Positions 5,554 through 14,445 of a stretch of DNA of 34,914 nucleotides are shown here, in pieces. Origin of the DNA: Methanobacteriota archaeon. GTDB lineage: Archaea; Thermoplasmatota; Thermoplasmata; Thermoplasmatales; Aciduliprofundaceae. The translations under genes and the position numbers were made by a program. A model generated the notes under the pieces. That model was not told the origin of the DNA. It saw only the letters and a list, made by a program, of their open reading frames with translations, and did not search any database. Where the stretch lies: NCBI GenBank assembly GCA_013154005.1, contig JAADDK010000102.1:1-34914 (forward strand), read 5' to 3'. Position 1 is the first letter of the stretch. Each line of letters starts with the position of its first letter.

Positions 5554-8208
5554 ATGCTTGAGAAAGAACTGAATCTGGACTATTTCCACAGAGAGGGCTT
5601 CAAAAGGTACAGATGCAAAAAATGCGGTGCGTATTTCTGGAGCACTGTCCCGCGCGACAACTGCACCGAGGCACCGTGCGGCACTTACAAGTTTTTAGAC
5701 GTGCCTCTTTTTAAGAGAGAATTCGAGATTGAAGATATGCGCAAATATTTCATCGATTTCTTTAAGAATCGGGGCCACACACCCGTGCGACGCTATCCCG
5801 TGGTGGCGCGATGGCGCGATGATGTGTTTCTGGTCAATGCATCAATTTACGATTTTCAGCCGCATGTGACTTCCGGACTGGTCGAGCCTCCTGCAAATCC
5901 GCTGGTGATATCCCAGCCGTGCATAAGAATGGTGGACGTGGACTCCGTGGGCAAGACGGGCCGGCACCTTACCGGATTCGAGATGATGGCGCACCATGCG
6001 TTTAACTATCCGGATAATCACATTTACTGGAAAGATGAGACGGTGGCATATGCCATAGAGCTGCTGGAATCACTGGGTGTGAGTAGGGAGGATATCGTAC
6101 TGAAAGAGCACCCCTGGTTTGGAGGCGGCAATGCAGGTGCGAGCTTTGAAGTGATAGTCGGCGGCCTGGAGCTCGCCACACTTGTGTTCATGAATCTCCG
6201 GGAATCTGAGAGTGGGCCCATCGAAATCGATGGAGTGCGATACGAGGAGATGCCCATCAAGATTGTGGACACGGGCTACGGACTGGAGCGGTTTGTATGG
6301 GTTTCCAAGCGCACACCCACCATATATGAAGCGATATATCCAGATATGGTAAATAAGATGCTCTCTCTCACGGGCATCGAGATGGGCGAGAAAGAAGAGC
6401 AGGTGCTTCGTCTGCTTGCCAGAAGTTCATCGCTGATAGAGAGCATGGGAGAGCGCAGGTTCATGGAATATTTTATTGAGCAGGCGGGCATAACGAGAGA
6501 ATATTACGAGAAAAAAATTGTGCCGATACAGAAACTCTATGCGGTGGTGGATTACTCTCGCAGTTTGAGTTTCATGCTCACCGATGGTATTATTCCGTCT
6601 AACATCAAGGCGGGCTATCTTGCAAGATTGTTGATTCGCCGCGCACTGAAAATTCTGGACGATTTCGGCAACCCAATCTCGCTGTACGAGCTTGTGGAGC
6701 TTCATGCTCGTCGTTTTGCAGATATAATGGATACTTCCATGCTGCCTATTATCAAAGAAGAGCTTGAGCTGGAAGAAGAGAGATATAGAGCCACCATGAA
6801 ACGCGGCAGAGAGATAGTGAAAAAAATGCTCAAGAAAGGCGCGCTCACCGTCGATGACCTCATTCTCCTTTACGACTCTCATGGGCTGCTTCCCGATGTG
6901 GTGCAGAGAATCGCCGCTGAAAATGGAGTAACGCTGGAAATACCCGAGAATTTTCATGCGCTGGTAGCAAAGCGTCATGAAGGAGGTGCCAGGAAAAAGA
7001 AAAAGGAGACGCGGGAATACGCACTGCCGCCCACCATAAAGCTGTACTATCGGGATCCATACATGCGCAGCTTCGAGGCAAAGGTGATTTATTCGGAAGG
7101 CACCGAGATAGTGCTGGACCGCACCGCTTTTTATCCAGAGGGTGGCGGTCAGCCGTGCGACCTTGGAAAGATAATATACAATGGCAGGGAAATAGCCGTG
7201 CAAAATGTGCAAAAATACGGTGATGTCGTGGTGCATACGTTATCCGAGCCGGTGCCGGAGGGTGCGAAAATACGCGGAGAGATTGACTGGGAAAGGCGTG
7301 AGCGACTGATGAGAATGCACACCGCGGAGCATGTGCTTCTTGCCGCGTGCAGGAGGGTTTTGGGAAAGCATGTATGGCAGCATGGCACTCAAAAGGACGT
7401 TTATGAATCACGCTTCGATATCGGGCATTTCAGGCCCATTTCCAGAGAGGAAATAAAGGAAATTGAGAAAGAGGCAATGCGCATAATCACCTCGAACGTT
7501 CCCGTGGAGGCAAAGTTTATGAATCGTAGAGAGGCCGAAGACAGATACGGCTTTGTTCTTTATGAGGGTGGCGTGCCTCCCGGCAAGGAGATTCGCGTGG
7601 TGCGCATAGATGATTACGATGTGGAGGCATGCGGCGGCACGCATGTGCGCAGCACCGGTGAAATAGGATTTTTGAAAATTTTGCGCACTGAGCGCATTCA
7701 GGACGGTGTGAGCCGCATAATCTATTCTGCGGGACTCAGTGCGCTGGAGAAGGTGCAGGAGATGGAAGACACGCTTCAAAGCACCGCCACGTTGCTGAAT
7801 GCGCCTGTTGATGCAGTTTCTGACAAGGTGCAATCTTTGATGGAGATGTGGAAAGCTGAGAGGCGAGAAAAAGAGAATGCGCTGAAATATAAAATCGGAT
7901 ATGTGAAGCAGAGTGTGGTATCTCAGGCAGTTGATGGCAGGGTGGCTGCCGTGGTTGATCTGGACCACAAAGAGATGCAGAAACTTATGCGCGAGCTCAG
8001 TCAGGAACTGTCCGAGGTGGTTCTTATCTCGAAGGACGGTCATATAATGGTGTGGAGCAGTGAGGGCAATGCGAGAGAGCTCGCCCGGCGTGTTGCAGAG
8101 GCCATGCACGGCAAGGCAGGTGGCAGACCGGAGTTTGCGCAGGGCAAAGGTGCGCAGGATAGAGTTAATGATGGGTTTAATATAGCAAAACAGGTTATGG
8201 GATTGTAA
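5554..8208 (+). CDS. alaS: Alanyl-tRNA synthetase, archaeal type
   Basis: An 884-residue AlaRS that charges tRNA-Ala in the cytoplasm. The N-terminal archaeal extension has a Cys-rich knuckle (YRCKKCGAYFWS then CTEAPC, residues about 19-42). The class II catalytic core follows (DVFLVNASIYDFQPHVTSG; TGRHLTGFEMMAHHAFN; GYGLERFVWVSKRTPTIYEA). The editing domain with HTAEHVLLAA (about 589-598) and CGGTHVRSTGEIG supplies the His/Cys zinc site that hydrolyses Ser- or Gly-tRNA-Ala. A helical linker and DHHA1-like C-terminal domain end in GGRPEFAQGKG. Length and domain order are normal for archaea. It overlaps the next gene by one base (TAATG), so protease translation is coupled to it. High GC and frequent GCG/CGC codons contrast with the genes after 14.4 kb. 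Confidence 0.97.
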   Translation: MLEKELNLDYFHREGFKRYRCKKCGAYFWSTVPRDNCTEAPCGTYKFLDVPLFKREFEIEDMRKYFIDFFKNRGHTPVRRYPVVARWRDDVFLVNASIYDFQPHVTSGLVEPPANPLVISQPCIRMVDVDSVGKTGRHLTGFEMMAHHAFNYPDNHIYWKDETVAYAIELLESLGVSREDIVLKEHPWFGGGNAGASFEVIVGGLELATLVFMNLRESESGPIEIDGVRYEEMPIKIVDTGYGLERFVWVSKRTPTIYEAIYPDMVNKMLSLTGIEMGEKEEQVLRLLARSSSLIESMGERRFMEYFIEQAGITREYYEKKIVPIQKLYAVVDYSRSLSFMLTDGIIPSNIKAGYLARLLIRRALKILDDFGNPISLYELVELHARRFADIMDTSMLPIIKEELELEEERYRATMKRGREIVKKMLKKGALTVDDLILLYDSHGLLPDVVQRIAAENGVTLEIPENFHALVAKRHEGGARKKKKETREYALPPTIKLYYRDPYMRSFEAKVIYSEGTEIVLDRTAFYPEGGGQPCDLGKIIYNGREIAVQNVQKYGDVVVHTLSEPVPEGAKIRGEIDWERRERLMRMHTAEHVLLAACRRVLGKHVWQHGTQKDVYESRFDIGHFRPISREEIKEIEKEAMRIITSNVPVEAKFMNRREAEDRYGFVLYEGGVPPGKEIRVVRIDDYDVEACGGTHVRSTGEIGFLKILRTERIQDGVSRIIYSAGLSALEKVQEMEDTLQSTATLLNAPVDAVSDKVQSLMEMWKAERREKENALKYKIGYVKQSVVSQAVDGRVAAVVDLDHKEMQKLMRELSQELSEVVLISKDGHIMVWSSEGNARELARRVAEAMHGKAGGRPEFAQGKGAQDRVNDGFNIAKQVMGL

Positions 8209-9857
8209 TGAGTGCAACTGAATTTGAGGAGATTAATGCGCTCGTGCGCAGATACATAGATGTTTACGAGTTTCGCATTACTCCTGACCATCTTGAGTTT
8301 TATTTTACCAAAGGTGATGATGAGCAATTTTCAAAGAATTTCGAGGCGCTTCGACTCGCGCTTAAGAAGAAAAATCTCGTGCCCATGATTAAAAAAAGTG
8401 GCGGAGAGTACGTTCTTCTTGTGCTAAAAACGCCACAGCGTAAGTTTTTCGGGCTCTGGGTCAACATAGCGCTGCTGATTGCCACTGTGTTATCCACTAT
8501 CTGGGTGGGTATGGGCTACTATGAGGGCTATTACGGTGAGACTGATCTGTGGCACGGATTGCTGGGCGGGTTGCTGTATTTCTCCGTGCCGCTTCTTGCG
8601 ATTCTGGGCACTCATGAAATGGCCCATTACTTTGCCGCACGAAAACATAACATTGCGGCATCACTGCCGTTTTTCATACCTGCACCCACGATGCTGGGTA
8701 CACTTGGAGCGTTCATATCCATTCGTGAGCCCATTCCTGATCGGCGCGCACTGATTGATGTGGGACTTTCAGGACCCATTGCCGGGTTTCTGGTAGCCAT
8801 TCCAGTAACAATTATTGGTCTCATGCTTGGTGCTTCAAATCCGCCTCACGTGAATCCGGAGGCGATGAACGCTTATTACATATTCAACGTACCCTTAATA
8901 TACACCGCTCTTGAGTATGTGTTTCCCTCCTCAAATTTCGTCAATCCGGTTGCCATGGCCGGCTGGGTGGGCTTTGTGGTCACTGCCATAAATCTGTTTC
9001 CCATCGGCCAGTTAGACGGAGGGCACGTGGCCCGGGCACTGTTTGGCGATAAAGCTAAATATGTGAGCTACGGGTTCGCGGCGCTGCTCATCGGGCTGGG
9101 CATACTGTATCCCGGGTGGCTGTTTTTTGGCATAATTGTGGTGATGCTGGGCCTGCGGCATCCGCCCCCGCTGAACGAAATAGTGAAACTTGATAAAAAG
9201 CGGCTGGCAATTGCTGTGACCGGGTTCCTTATTCTGGGCGTGACGTTCGTGCCGGTGCCGGTGGAGTATCATCAGGTTCACGAGGATATGCAGATAACCA
9301 TAAGCGCTGACACCTCTATGTTAATTATGAACACTTCGTACAATACCACCACTGTTAGCGTGAAAGTCGTGAACAACGGAGATATGAGAGAGAACGTTAC
9401 CATAAATTTGACCGGGAATTTGCATTTAAGTCGCACACATTACGTTTTCTCTTTAGATTCGAAGAGTTCGCGCATATTAAATATTCGCGCTACAGCGCTC
9501 ACGTACGGGAAAGTTAATCTCACCGCCACGCTGCGCACGCTCACGCACATCTCAAAAGAGGCAATGCTGAATTTTACTGTTTTCAGAGTCTCTGAGAGCA
9601 TGCACTTCTCACCTGACCAGTTTGGAAAAAGCGAGTTTAACACAACTCTTATAAATGAAGGTTCAAATCGAACGGTGCATTTCATCTCACTCAACAACGT
9701 TTCTTTCAACATCACCAATGTACCATCTGATACTCTGAACATAGGTGCAAACCAGTCTAAATTGCTGCACATACTGGTGGTGGGCTCCACGGTGCTTATA
9801 GCTGCGGATTATGCCACTTATGAGGTGGCGCTTCTTCGAGTAACTCTCGGAACATAA
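8208..9857 (+). CDS. Site-2-type M50 membrane metalloprotease with C-terminal extracytoplasmic domain
   Basis: A 549-residue intramembrane zinc protease. An N-terminal cytoplasmic domain of about 80 residues precedes the membrane core. The zinc motif HEMAH (136-140) sits in a membrane helix, and the third ligand is in NLFPIGQLDGGH (about 262-273, Asp270), together forming the S2P active site. The polytopic core resembles the EGY1/archaeal S2P group. After the last helix (about 333-350) comes a roughly 200-residue Asn/Ser/Thr-rich, strand-forming tail with many N-x-S/T sequons (repeated MNTSYNTTTVSVKVVNNGD-style Ig-like pattern), probably outside the membrane. That tail is unusual for this family. 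It starts by a one-base overlap with alaS. Its 3' end overlaps the convergent DUF72 gene by 62 bases. The substrate is unknown. Confidence 0.88.
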   Translation: MSATEFEEINALVRRYIDVYEFRITPDHLEFYFTKGDDEQFSKNFEALRLALKKKNLVPMIKKSGGEYVLLVLKTPQRKFFGLWVNIALLIATVLSTIWVGMGYYEGYYGETDLWHGLLGGLLYFSVPLLAILGTHEMAHYFAARKHNIAASLPFFIPAPTMLGTLGAFISIREPIPDRRALIDVGLSGPIAGFLVAIPVTIIGLMLGASNPPHVNPEAMNAYYIFNVPLIYTALEYVFPSSNFVNPVAMAGWVGFVVTAINLFPIGQLDGGHVARALFGDKAKYVSYGFAALLIGLGILYPGWLFFGIIVVMLGLRHPPPLNEIVKLDKKRLAIAVTGFLILGVTFVPVPVEYHQVHEDMQITISADTSMLIMNTSYNTTTVSVKVVNNGDMRENVTINLTGNLHLSRTHYVFSLDSKSSRILNIRATALTYGKVNLTATLRTLTHISKEAMLNFTVFRVSESMHFSPDQFGKSEFNTTLINEGSNRTVHFISLNNVSFNITNVPSDTLNIGANQSKLLHILVVGSTVLIAADYATYEVALLRVTLGT

Positions 9858-10515
9858 GGGCGTTGTTCCACATGTCCGTGTTGTTGAACATCACATAATC
9901 ATCTTTTTCAACCATGTTTTTGAGTTTTTGCAGCTCTTCTGTGGAGTACGAGTACCTGTATTTGCCCATGCCGTGCAGCCGGTAATAGCCAAACTCACCA
10001 TACACGCGCTTGCGTAGAAACGGGTCCACCACATGTATAAGCTCCGCGTCTGAGCAGATTTTAATTATGGTCACATCTCTCCACCTTCCCCTCGGCTCCC
10101 ACGCATAGATAAAATCTCTCTCTATCACGCTGAAAAAATCCAATATGTGTTTCACATTTTCTGCGCTTTCTTCAAAACTGGGAGGGCTCTGAAACACCAC
10201 TATTCTGGCTTTAAGCGTGCGTGCCACCTCTGCAAACTGTTCCCAGCAATTAAGCACATCTTTGTTTGTCTTGAACGAGCCAAAGTCTCCAATGGTGCCC
10301 CGGTAGCGGCGATAGGTGGGACTTTTGGGCTTGTGGGTGATGCACTGAGGCGCTTTTACTGCAAACTCAAAGTGCTCAGGCGCTTCATTTCTCCATTTCT
10401 CTGCCAGCTTCGGCGACATGGGCGAATAGAACGTTTTCTGCACTTCCACCACCGAAAATTCGGAATAATACTTTTTCCGCGCCACCGGAAATCCGCAGGT
10501 GCCCACACGCGCCAT
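9796..10515 (-). CDS. DUF72 (YecE-like) family protein
   Basis: A 239-residue protein with the DUF72 pattern: VGTCGFPVARKKYY at the N-terminus, FYSPMSPKLAEKW, FEFAVKAPQCITH, an RIVVFQSPPSF strand, and a C-terminal FGYYRLHGMGKYRYSYS followed by YVMFNNTDMWNNAL. The family adopts a TIM-barrel-like fold; its biochemical role is unsettled and I do not assign one. A TATA-like box (10537-10547) lies about 27 bases before the ATG, so it is a single leaderless gene. Its last 62 bases overlap the end of the M50 protease gene on the other strand, both frames being clearly coding there. Confidence 0.9.
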   Translation of the reverse strand: MARVGTCGFPVARKKYYSEFSVVEVQKTFYSPMSPKLAEKWRNEAPEHFEFAVKAPQCITHKPKSPTYRRYRGTIGDFGSFKTNKDVLNCWEQFAEVARTLKARIVVFQSPPSFEESAENVKHILDFFSVIERDFIYAWEPRGRWRDVTIIKICSDAELIHVVDPFLRKRVYGEFGYYRLHGMGKYRYSYSTEELQKLKNMVEKDDYVMFNNTDMWNNALMFRELLEEAPPHKWHNPQL

Positions 10516-10536
10516 GCTGTAATAAAATGAGATGAG

Positions 10537-10547
10537 AGATTTAAACG
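10537..10547 (-). promoter_or_regulatory. TATA-like box of the DUF72 gene
   Basis: Minus-strand CGTTTAAATCT is centred about 27 bases before the DUF72 ATG and sits in the 34-base gap behind the DUF2070 stop codon. Confidence 0.5.
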
Positions 10548-10549
10548 TT

Positions 10550-12247
10550 TCACAGGCCCAGATAAAAAATCAGAAACGATATTATAAATCCGCCGGCGGA
10601 TAGCAGAGGCACGGCTATTTTAGCCACTTTCATGCTCTCTTTGGTGATATCGGTCATCTTTGCAAGCTGTCCGCTGGCAGCCATACGCAGTTCAACCCAT
10701 TCGGTTTTCATGTACACGCACACTTCTTCCATGTTCTCTATCGCATTTTGCACTGCCGCTTTTGCACTTTCGATTATCTTGTCCCAGTTATCCTCCGTTC
10801 CCACCGGGTTCAGGTCCATCATGGTAACGTTCACCACATGGTTATCTGTGGAAAACACCTCCACGTCTGCAAGCTCCGCAACTGCTTTTTTGATTTTCTC
10901 AGTGAGCCCTTCTTTAATGTTATTGCCATCAATAAGCACATATCCGCATTTTTTCGTGCCGCACTCAAACACTGCTGCTCTTATGCCCCCCGGCCCTATG
11001 CTGTGCCCCTCAAATTTAACAGCGCCATAGCCCATTTTTATCCGGTATTTGTTTTTTAGAGTTCTAAGTGCGTCTCTTATCTTATGTGCGTCTCTCTGAG
11101 TTAGTGTGAGCGGCAGCGAATTCTCGTTAAAATTGTTGTGTGCATCAATGGCCATCACATCTCTGAATTTATCTCTTAAAGCGTGCATTAGCATTATTCC
11201 GGTGTTGAGCTCCACATCATCAAATTCCGCGCGTGTGGGCAAGAGCGCTATAAATGCGTATTGTCCAAATCTCTGTGCCATCACACCATGGCCACCGACT
11301 TCAAACCTTACAATATCGCTCATCTCAGTATATTCACATTCCCCATCAAGCAACCTTCTAACGGTATCTGCGATTTTTCTCACATCTTCATCAGTGGCCA
11401 CGTTATTGTCATGCGTGGTGGTGGTGTGAAATACCATAAGATTATCCATGTTCAGAATTTTTTCCAGCTTGGTGGATATGTCGCTGCCGCCCACCTCGCC
11501 GAACGGGCCCGGGTGAATATACGGTGCTAAAAACACAGCTTTTATCCCGCTCTGATTTTTGAATACTATGGCCGAAATGGGAACTTTTCGGTACTCGTAT
11601 ATTCCGTAAAAGAATCGGTTCAGTTTCTCCAGGTCCTCTTTGCTCAGGCGTGCCATGTAATTGATAAACGCCGATACAAAAAACAGCGGGTCTTCCCTGA
11701 ACTCGCGTCTGAACGGTGCGGTGGAGGTGCGTATCATCAGGTACCCAATTATCAGATACACCACGGTTGCTGCGAGGAAGCTCTTAACCGAATATGGGAG
11801 AAACAGCAGAGTTATCACGATAAGCACTATGGAGTAATATGCAGATACCAGCAGAGAATAGCATTTTTTCTCGGACAGAAATGTGCGATATATTATGAAT
11901 CTGGGATATATGACCGATGAGAACGCTAAATAAAAGCCCATATAAAATCCAAACAGATAGTTGAGAATCCAGAACTGCACAAACGCCACCATGAACGTGA
12001 AAAGATTGAGCGCGGAGACGCGGTTGAGGGGGAAGTAAATGCGCAGGGCACGAATTGAGTAGTAGTCCAGTGCAATTGTAATCAGATACGGTGCGATGAA
12101 AAGAAGAAGCACATCGTGAATGTTCTGGTGAAGCAGGTACGAAAATAGCCCGATCACTCCCAGAAACACTAAAAGCGAAAATGCCGGGCTGGGGGCGGAG
12201 AATATGTGTTTTCGCAAGCTTACTATATATTTTTCTTCACTCACCAT
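10550..12247 (-). CDS. DUF2070 family membrane protein, putative metal-dependent hydrolase
   Basis: A 565-residue archaeal DUF2070-type protein. Residues about 19-172 form five to six membrane helices; residues about 200-535 form a cytoplasmic domain; a last helix (about 541-563) closes the chain. The soluble part contains a striking set of His/Asp/Asn motifs: HPGPFGEVGGSD (245-256), HTTTTHDNN (274-282), GGHGVMAQRFG (318-328), DAHNNFNEN (368-376), GHSIGPGG (414-421) and TDNHVVN (467-473). These look like metal ligands of a hydrolase; that is my inference, since the family has no established activity that I can name. It is the last gene after a flippase-like protein and a glycosyltransferase, with a 27-base gap, so a role in envelope lipid or glycan turnover is plausible. 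The start ATG is at 12245-12247. Confidence 0.85.
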   Translation of the reverse strand: MVSEEKYIVSLRKHIFSAPSPAFSLLVFLGVIGLFSYLLHQNIHDVLLLFIAPYLITIALDYYSIRALRIYFPLNRVSALNLFTFMVAFVQFWILNYLFGFYMGFYLAFSSVIYPRFIIYRTFLSEKKCYSLLVSAYYSIVLIVITLLFLPYSVKSFLAATVVYLIIGYLMIRTSTAPFRREFREDPLFFVSAFINYMARLSKEDLEKLNRFFYGIYEYRKVPISAIVFKNQSGIKAVFLAPYIHPGPFGEVGGSDISTKLEKILNMDNLMVFHTTTTHDNNVATDEDVRKIADTVRRLLDGECEYTEMSDIVRFEVGGHGVMAQRFGQYAFIALLPTRAEFDDVELNTGIMLMHALRDKFRDVMAIDAHNNFNENSLPLTLTQRDAHKIRDALRTLKNKYRIKMGYGAVKFEGHSIGPGGIRAAVFECGTKKCGYVLIDGNNIKEGLTEKIKKAVAELADVEVFSTDNHVVNVTMMDLNPVGTEDNWDKIIESAKAAVQNAIENMEEVCVYMKTEWVELRMAASGQLAKMTDITKESMKVAKIAVPLLSAGGFIISFLIFYLGL

Positions 12248-12274
12248 TGCACGGGTGATTTAATGATTCCTTAT

Positions 12275-13288
12275 TTACTTTTTCGCAATGTAATGCAAAG
12301 TGTAGATTGCGCCCAGCACTAGATTCGGATAGAACGTGAGCACGCGCCACAGAACCACCACTATGCCTGCTATGCTTGCGGGCATGTGCTGTGAGTACAG
12401 TACATATGATACAAACTCTGCCAGTCCGCTGCCGCCCGGACTGATGGGAATAATTGTCACCAACACGACTATCAATTGCACGGTGAACATGAACAGCCAG
12501 TCTGGGTCCATGCCCAGTCCGATAAGAATCAATGACGGTATGGTGAAATCCACAAACCACATGAGCATGGTGAATATGAACGCCACTGCAAGGTATAGCT
12601 TGTTCATGGAGAACAGAGATTTTGTGCTCTTTGCAAAAGTATCAAACTCGTATTCGATTTTGCTCATTGTATGCTTTCTCTTTTTTTCATCTTTCACAAA
12701 CAGCCCGACCAATCTTTCAAGTTTGCCCAGCTTTTTCTTCACCTTTTCAGAGCGAATGACCATGTACGCCAGTCCCGCACCGCCCAGAATTAAAATCACC
12801 GCGACGGTAATCAGGTAATATTTAATCTCGCCTATGTCTATGTTCATACCCAACAGCAGAAAAAATACGGGCAATGCAGCGCTGAAGAATATGAAATCTA
12901 TGATTCTCTCGCCGATGGTCACCGCAGTGGCATCACCGCCGGACATGTTTCCCTCTGCAAGCATGTAGATTCTGGCCGGTTCGCCACCCATGCCGGAGGG
13001 CGTGATTGCAGCAACAAATAAATTCACCATTACTATCTTGAAGCATCTGTAAAATGGCACGTTCTCGCCCACCGACTTTGCCAGAATCTTGATTCTGAGG
13101 GACCAGAAAAACAGGTTTCCGATGTGCGCGAATATTGCGATTATTATGATTATTATGGGAATCTCTGCTATTTTGTCCAGCGCCTCAGGAGTTATGGTCC
13201 ACCAGAATATTATCGCGAGAGTCACCGCGCTTATAGCTACGGAGAGTATGAACCACAGTTTCCAGTGCTTCATTATGTTGAAACTCAT
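12275..13288 (-). CDS. Lysylphosphatidylglycerol synthase TM-region / flippase-like (UPF0104) membrane protein
   Basis: About 337 residues with roughly eight membrane helices. Family-type motifs include FFWSLRIKILAKSVG, CFKIVMVNLFVAAITPSGMGGEPARIY and a late PISPGGSGLAE, which match the membrane part of LPG synthases and archaeal AglD/UPF0104 proteins. Such proteins move or modify lipid-linked groups (aminoacyl or glycosyl-lipid) across the membrane; the exact cargo is unknown. An upstream ATG (13301-13303) exists, but the ATG at 13286-13288 is preferred because it overlaps the previous stop as ATGA and has GGAGG (13296-13300 on the complement) before it. Being coupled to a MurG-like glycosyltransferase upstream and DUF2070 downstream suggests one lipid-glycosylation pathway. 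Confidence 0.85.
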   Translation of the reverse strand: MSFNIMKHWKLWFILSVAISAVTLAIIFWWTITPEALDKIAEIPIIIIIIAIFAHIGNLFFWSLRIKILAKSVGENVPFYRCFKIVMVNLFVAAITPSGMGGEPARIYMLAEGNMSGGDATAVTIGERIIDFIFFSAALPVFFLLLGMNIDIGEIKYYLITVAVILILGGAGLAYMVIRSEKVKKKLGKLERLVGLFVKDEKKRKHTMSKIEYEFDTFAKSTKSLFSMNKLYLAVAFIFTMLMWFVDFTIPSLILIGLGMDPDWLFMFTVQLIVVLVTIIPISPGGSGLAEFVSYVLYSQHMPASIAGIVVVLWRVLTFYPNLVLGAIYTLHYIAKK

Positions 13289-14334
13289 AGCACAACCTCC
13301 CATATTCGGTCCAGAGTTTTTTTGACATCGTATCCGCCTTTGAATCCGCGAAATCGCTCGGCTTCTTTTACCATATCTGCCACTGCCGTGCTCTCCTGCT
13401 CGGCGTAGCCGGTCAGCCCCTGGGCATTTAAAAATCTTGCAAGGTACCGCTGCTCTGGCTGTCCGGGGGTGGGAACGAACGTTGCTTTGCCACCCGTCAC
13501 ATACATATCCATTATTGTTGAGTATCCAGAACGAGATATAATAACCTTTGCGCGGTTCATGAGCATCTCACGGGTCTCAAAATCCACGTACGGGTAGATT
13601 TCTGCTTCTGTGCTCTGCACCTTTTCGTCGGGCTTTCCGAGCGTGACCACCACTTTTCCAGATAGCGTGTCCAGCTCGCCAAGCACTTTTTTCTCAAACA
13701 GTGTGCGCTGGGGCTCTGGGCCGGATATGGAGATGAGCGTATCTATATCTCTGGGTACCTCGCGTCTTCTGAACGATGAGAGTATACCCACATACTCCAC
13801 TTTCTCAGGCAGTATGAACCTCAAATTATGTGCCATTTCGCCGGATATGCCATTTTCTTTGAAGTCCGGGACAAGCACTTTTTTGAAAAATTTAGTCATA
13901 TAATGATTGTAAAGCATGGTGCCACCCCGGAGCAGCGCCAGTTTGAGCATTATTCTGAGCTGATGAATTATTATATATGATGGTTTGAATCGATTGAACA
14001 CATCGTATCTGCTATCACTTATGATAAGGTCAAAGTTTTCCTTTTTATCGATATTCAGGAATAGCCGGTGCGTTTCAATCATGTTTTTTATTACTTTATG
14101 AGAATTGGCGATAAAATACGGGAAAAACTGATGCGCTTTCTCAGTGTAGCGTATGGGAAAATCCTCCACATCGTAGAATTTCAGGTGTGGAAACTCATTT
14201 TTGAGCACGGTGAGCGCCCGGCCATGCGAGATAAGCACGACCTCATGCCCCTCTTTCAGGAGCCCGCGAATTACCGGGAAGCTACGGGTCGCATGACCTA
14301 TACCCAGTGAACACACACCGAACGCTATCTTCAT
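13285..14334 (-). CDS. MurG-like (GT28-type) glycosyltransferase
   Basis: A 349-residue GT-B fold glycosyltransferase. The N-terminus KIAFGVCSLGIGHATRSFPV has the glycine-rich G-x-GH-x-x-R loop of GT28/MurG-like enzymes. The C-terminal half has RAKVIISRSGYSTIMDMYVT and FVPTPGQPEQRYLARFL, the donor-binding S-G-x-x-T and P-x-x-x-Q-E/Q patterns. It is expected to move a sugar from a nucleotide donor to a lipid or glycan at the cytoplasmic membrane face; donor and acceptor are not known. I use the ATG at 14332-14334 rather than the one 9 bases upstream because the TATA-like box at 14356-14366 sits about 27 bases from it (leaderless). It heads the operon with the flippase-like and DUF2070 genes. 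Confidence 0.88.
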   Translation of the reverse strand: MKIAFGVCSLGIGHATRSFPVIRGLLKEGHEVVLISHGRALTVLKNEFPHLKFYDVEDFPIRYTEKAHQFFPYFIANSHKVIKNMIETHRLFLNIDKKENFDLIISDSRYDVFNRFKPSYIIIHQLRIMLKLALLRGGTMLYNHYMTKFFKKVLVPDFKENGISGEMAHNLRFILPEKVEYVGILSSFRRREVPRDIDTLISISGPEPQRTLFEKKVLGELDTLSGKVVVTLGKPDEKVQSTEAEIYPYVDFETREMLMNRAKVIISRSGYSTIMDMYVTGGKATFVPTPGQPEQRYLARFLNAQGLTGYAEQESTAVADMVKEAERFRGFKGGYDVKKTLDRIWEVVL

Positions 14335-14355
14335 CTCGTGCATGATGGGAGATTA

Positions 14356-14366
14356 GAATATATCTT
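14356..14366 (-). promoter_or_regulatory. TATA-like box of the glycosyltransferase/flippase/DUF2070 operon
   Basis: Minus-strand AAGATATATTC is centred about 27 bases before the ATG at 14334. It supports the internal start and a divergent layout with the GT-C gene. Confidence 0.5.
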
Positions 14367-14416
14367 TTGTGCTATCTCAATTGATATGTGCATATGCGTG
14401 GCATTACACTCCGAAA

Positions 14417-14426
14417 AGTTAAAATA
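14417..14426 (+). promoter_or_regulatory. TATA-like box of the GT-C glycosyltransferase gene
   Basis: AGTTAAAATA is centred about 25 bases before the ATG at 14446. With the minus-strand box at 14356-14366 it makes a compact divergent promoter region of about 110 bases. Confidence 0.5.
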
Positions 14427-14445
14427 AGTAACAATATATGAGATT

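Noticed and set aside
6427-7236. Long minus-strand ORF inside alaS (269 codons)
   Set aside because: Shadow of GC-rich alaS codons: Cys/His-rich random composition, no start signal, and alaS motifs are unambiguous in the plus frame.
7408-8217. Second 269-codon minus-strand ORF over the 3' half of alaS
   Set aside because: Same shadow effect; no ribosome site or TATA box, and the residue pattern is not protein-like.
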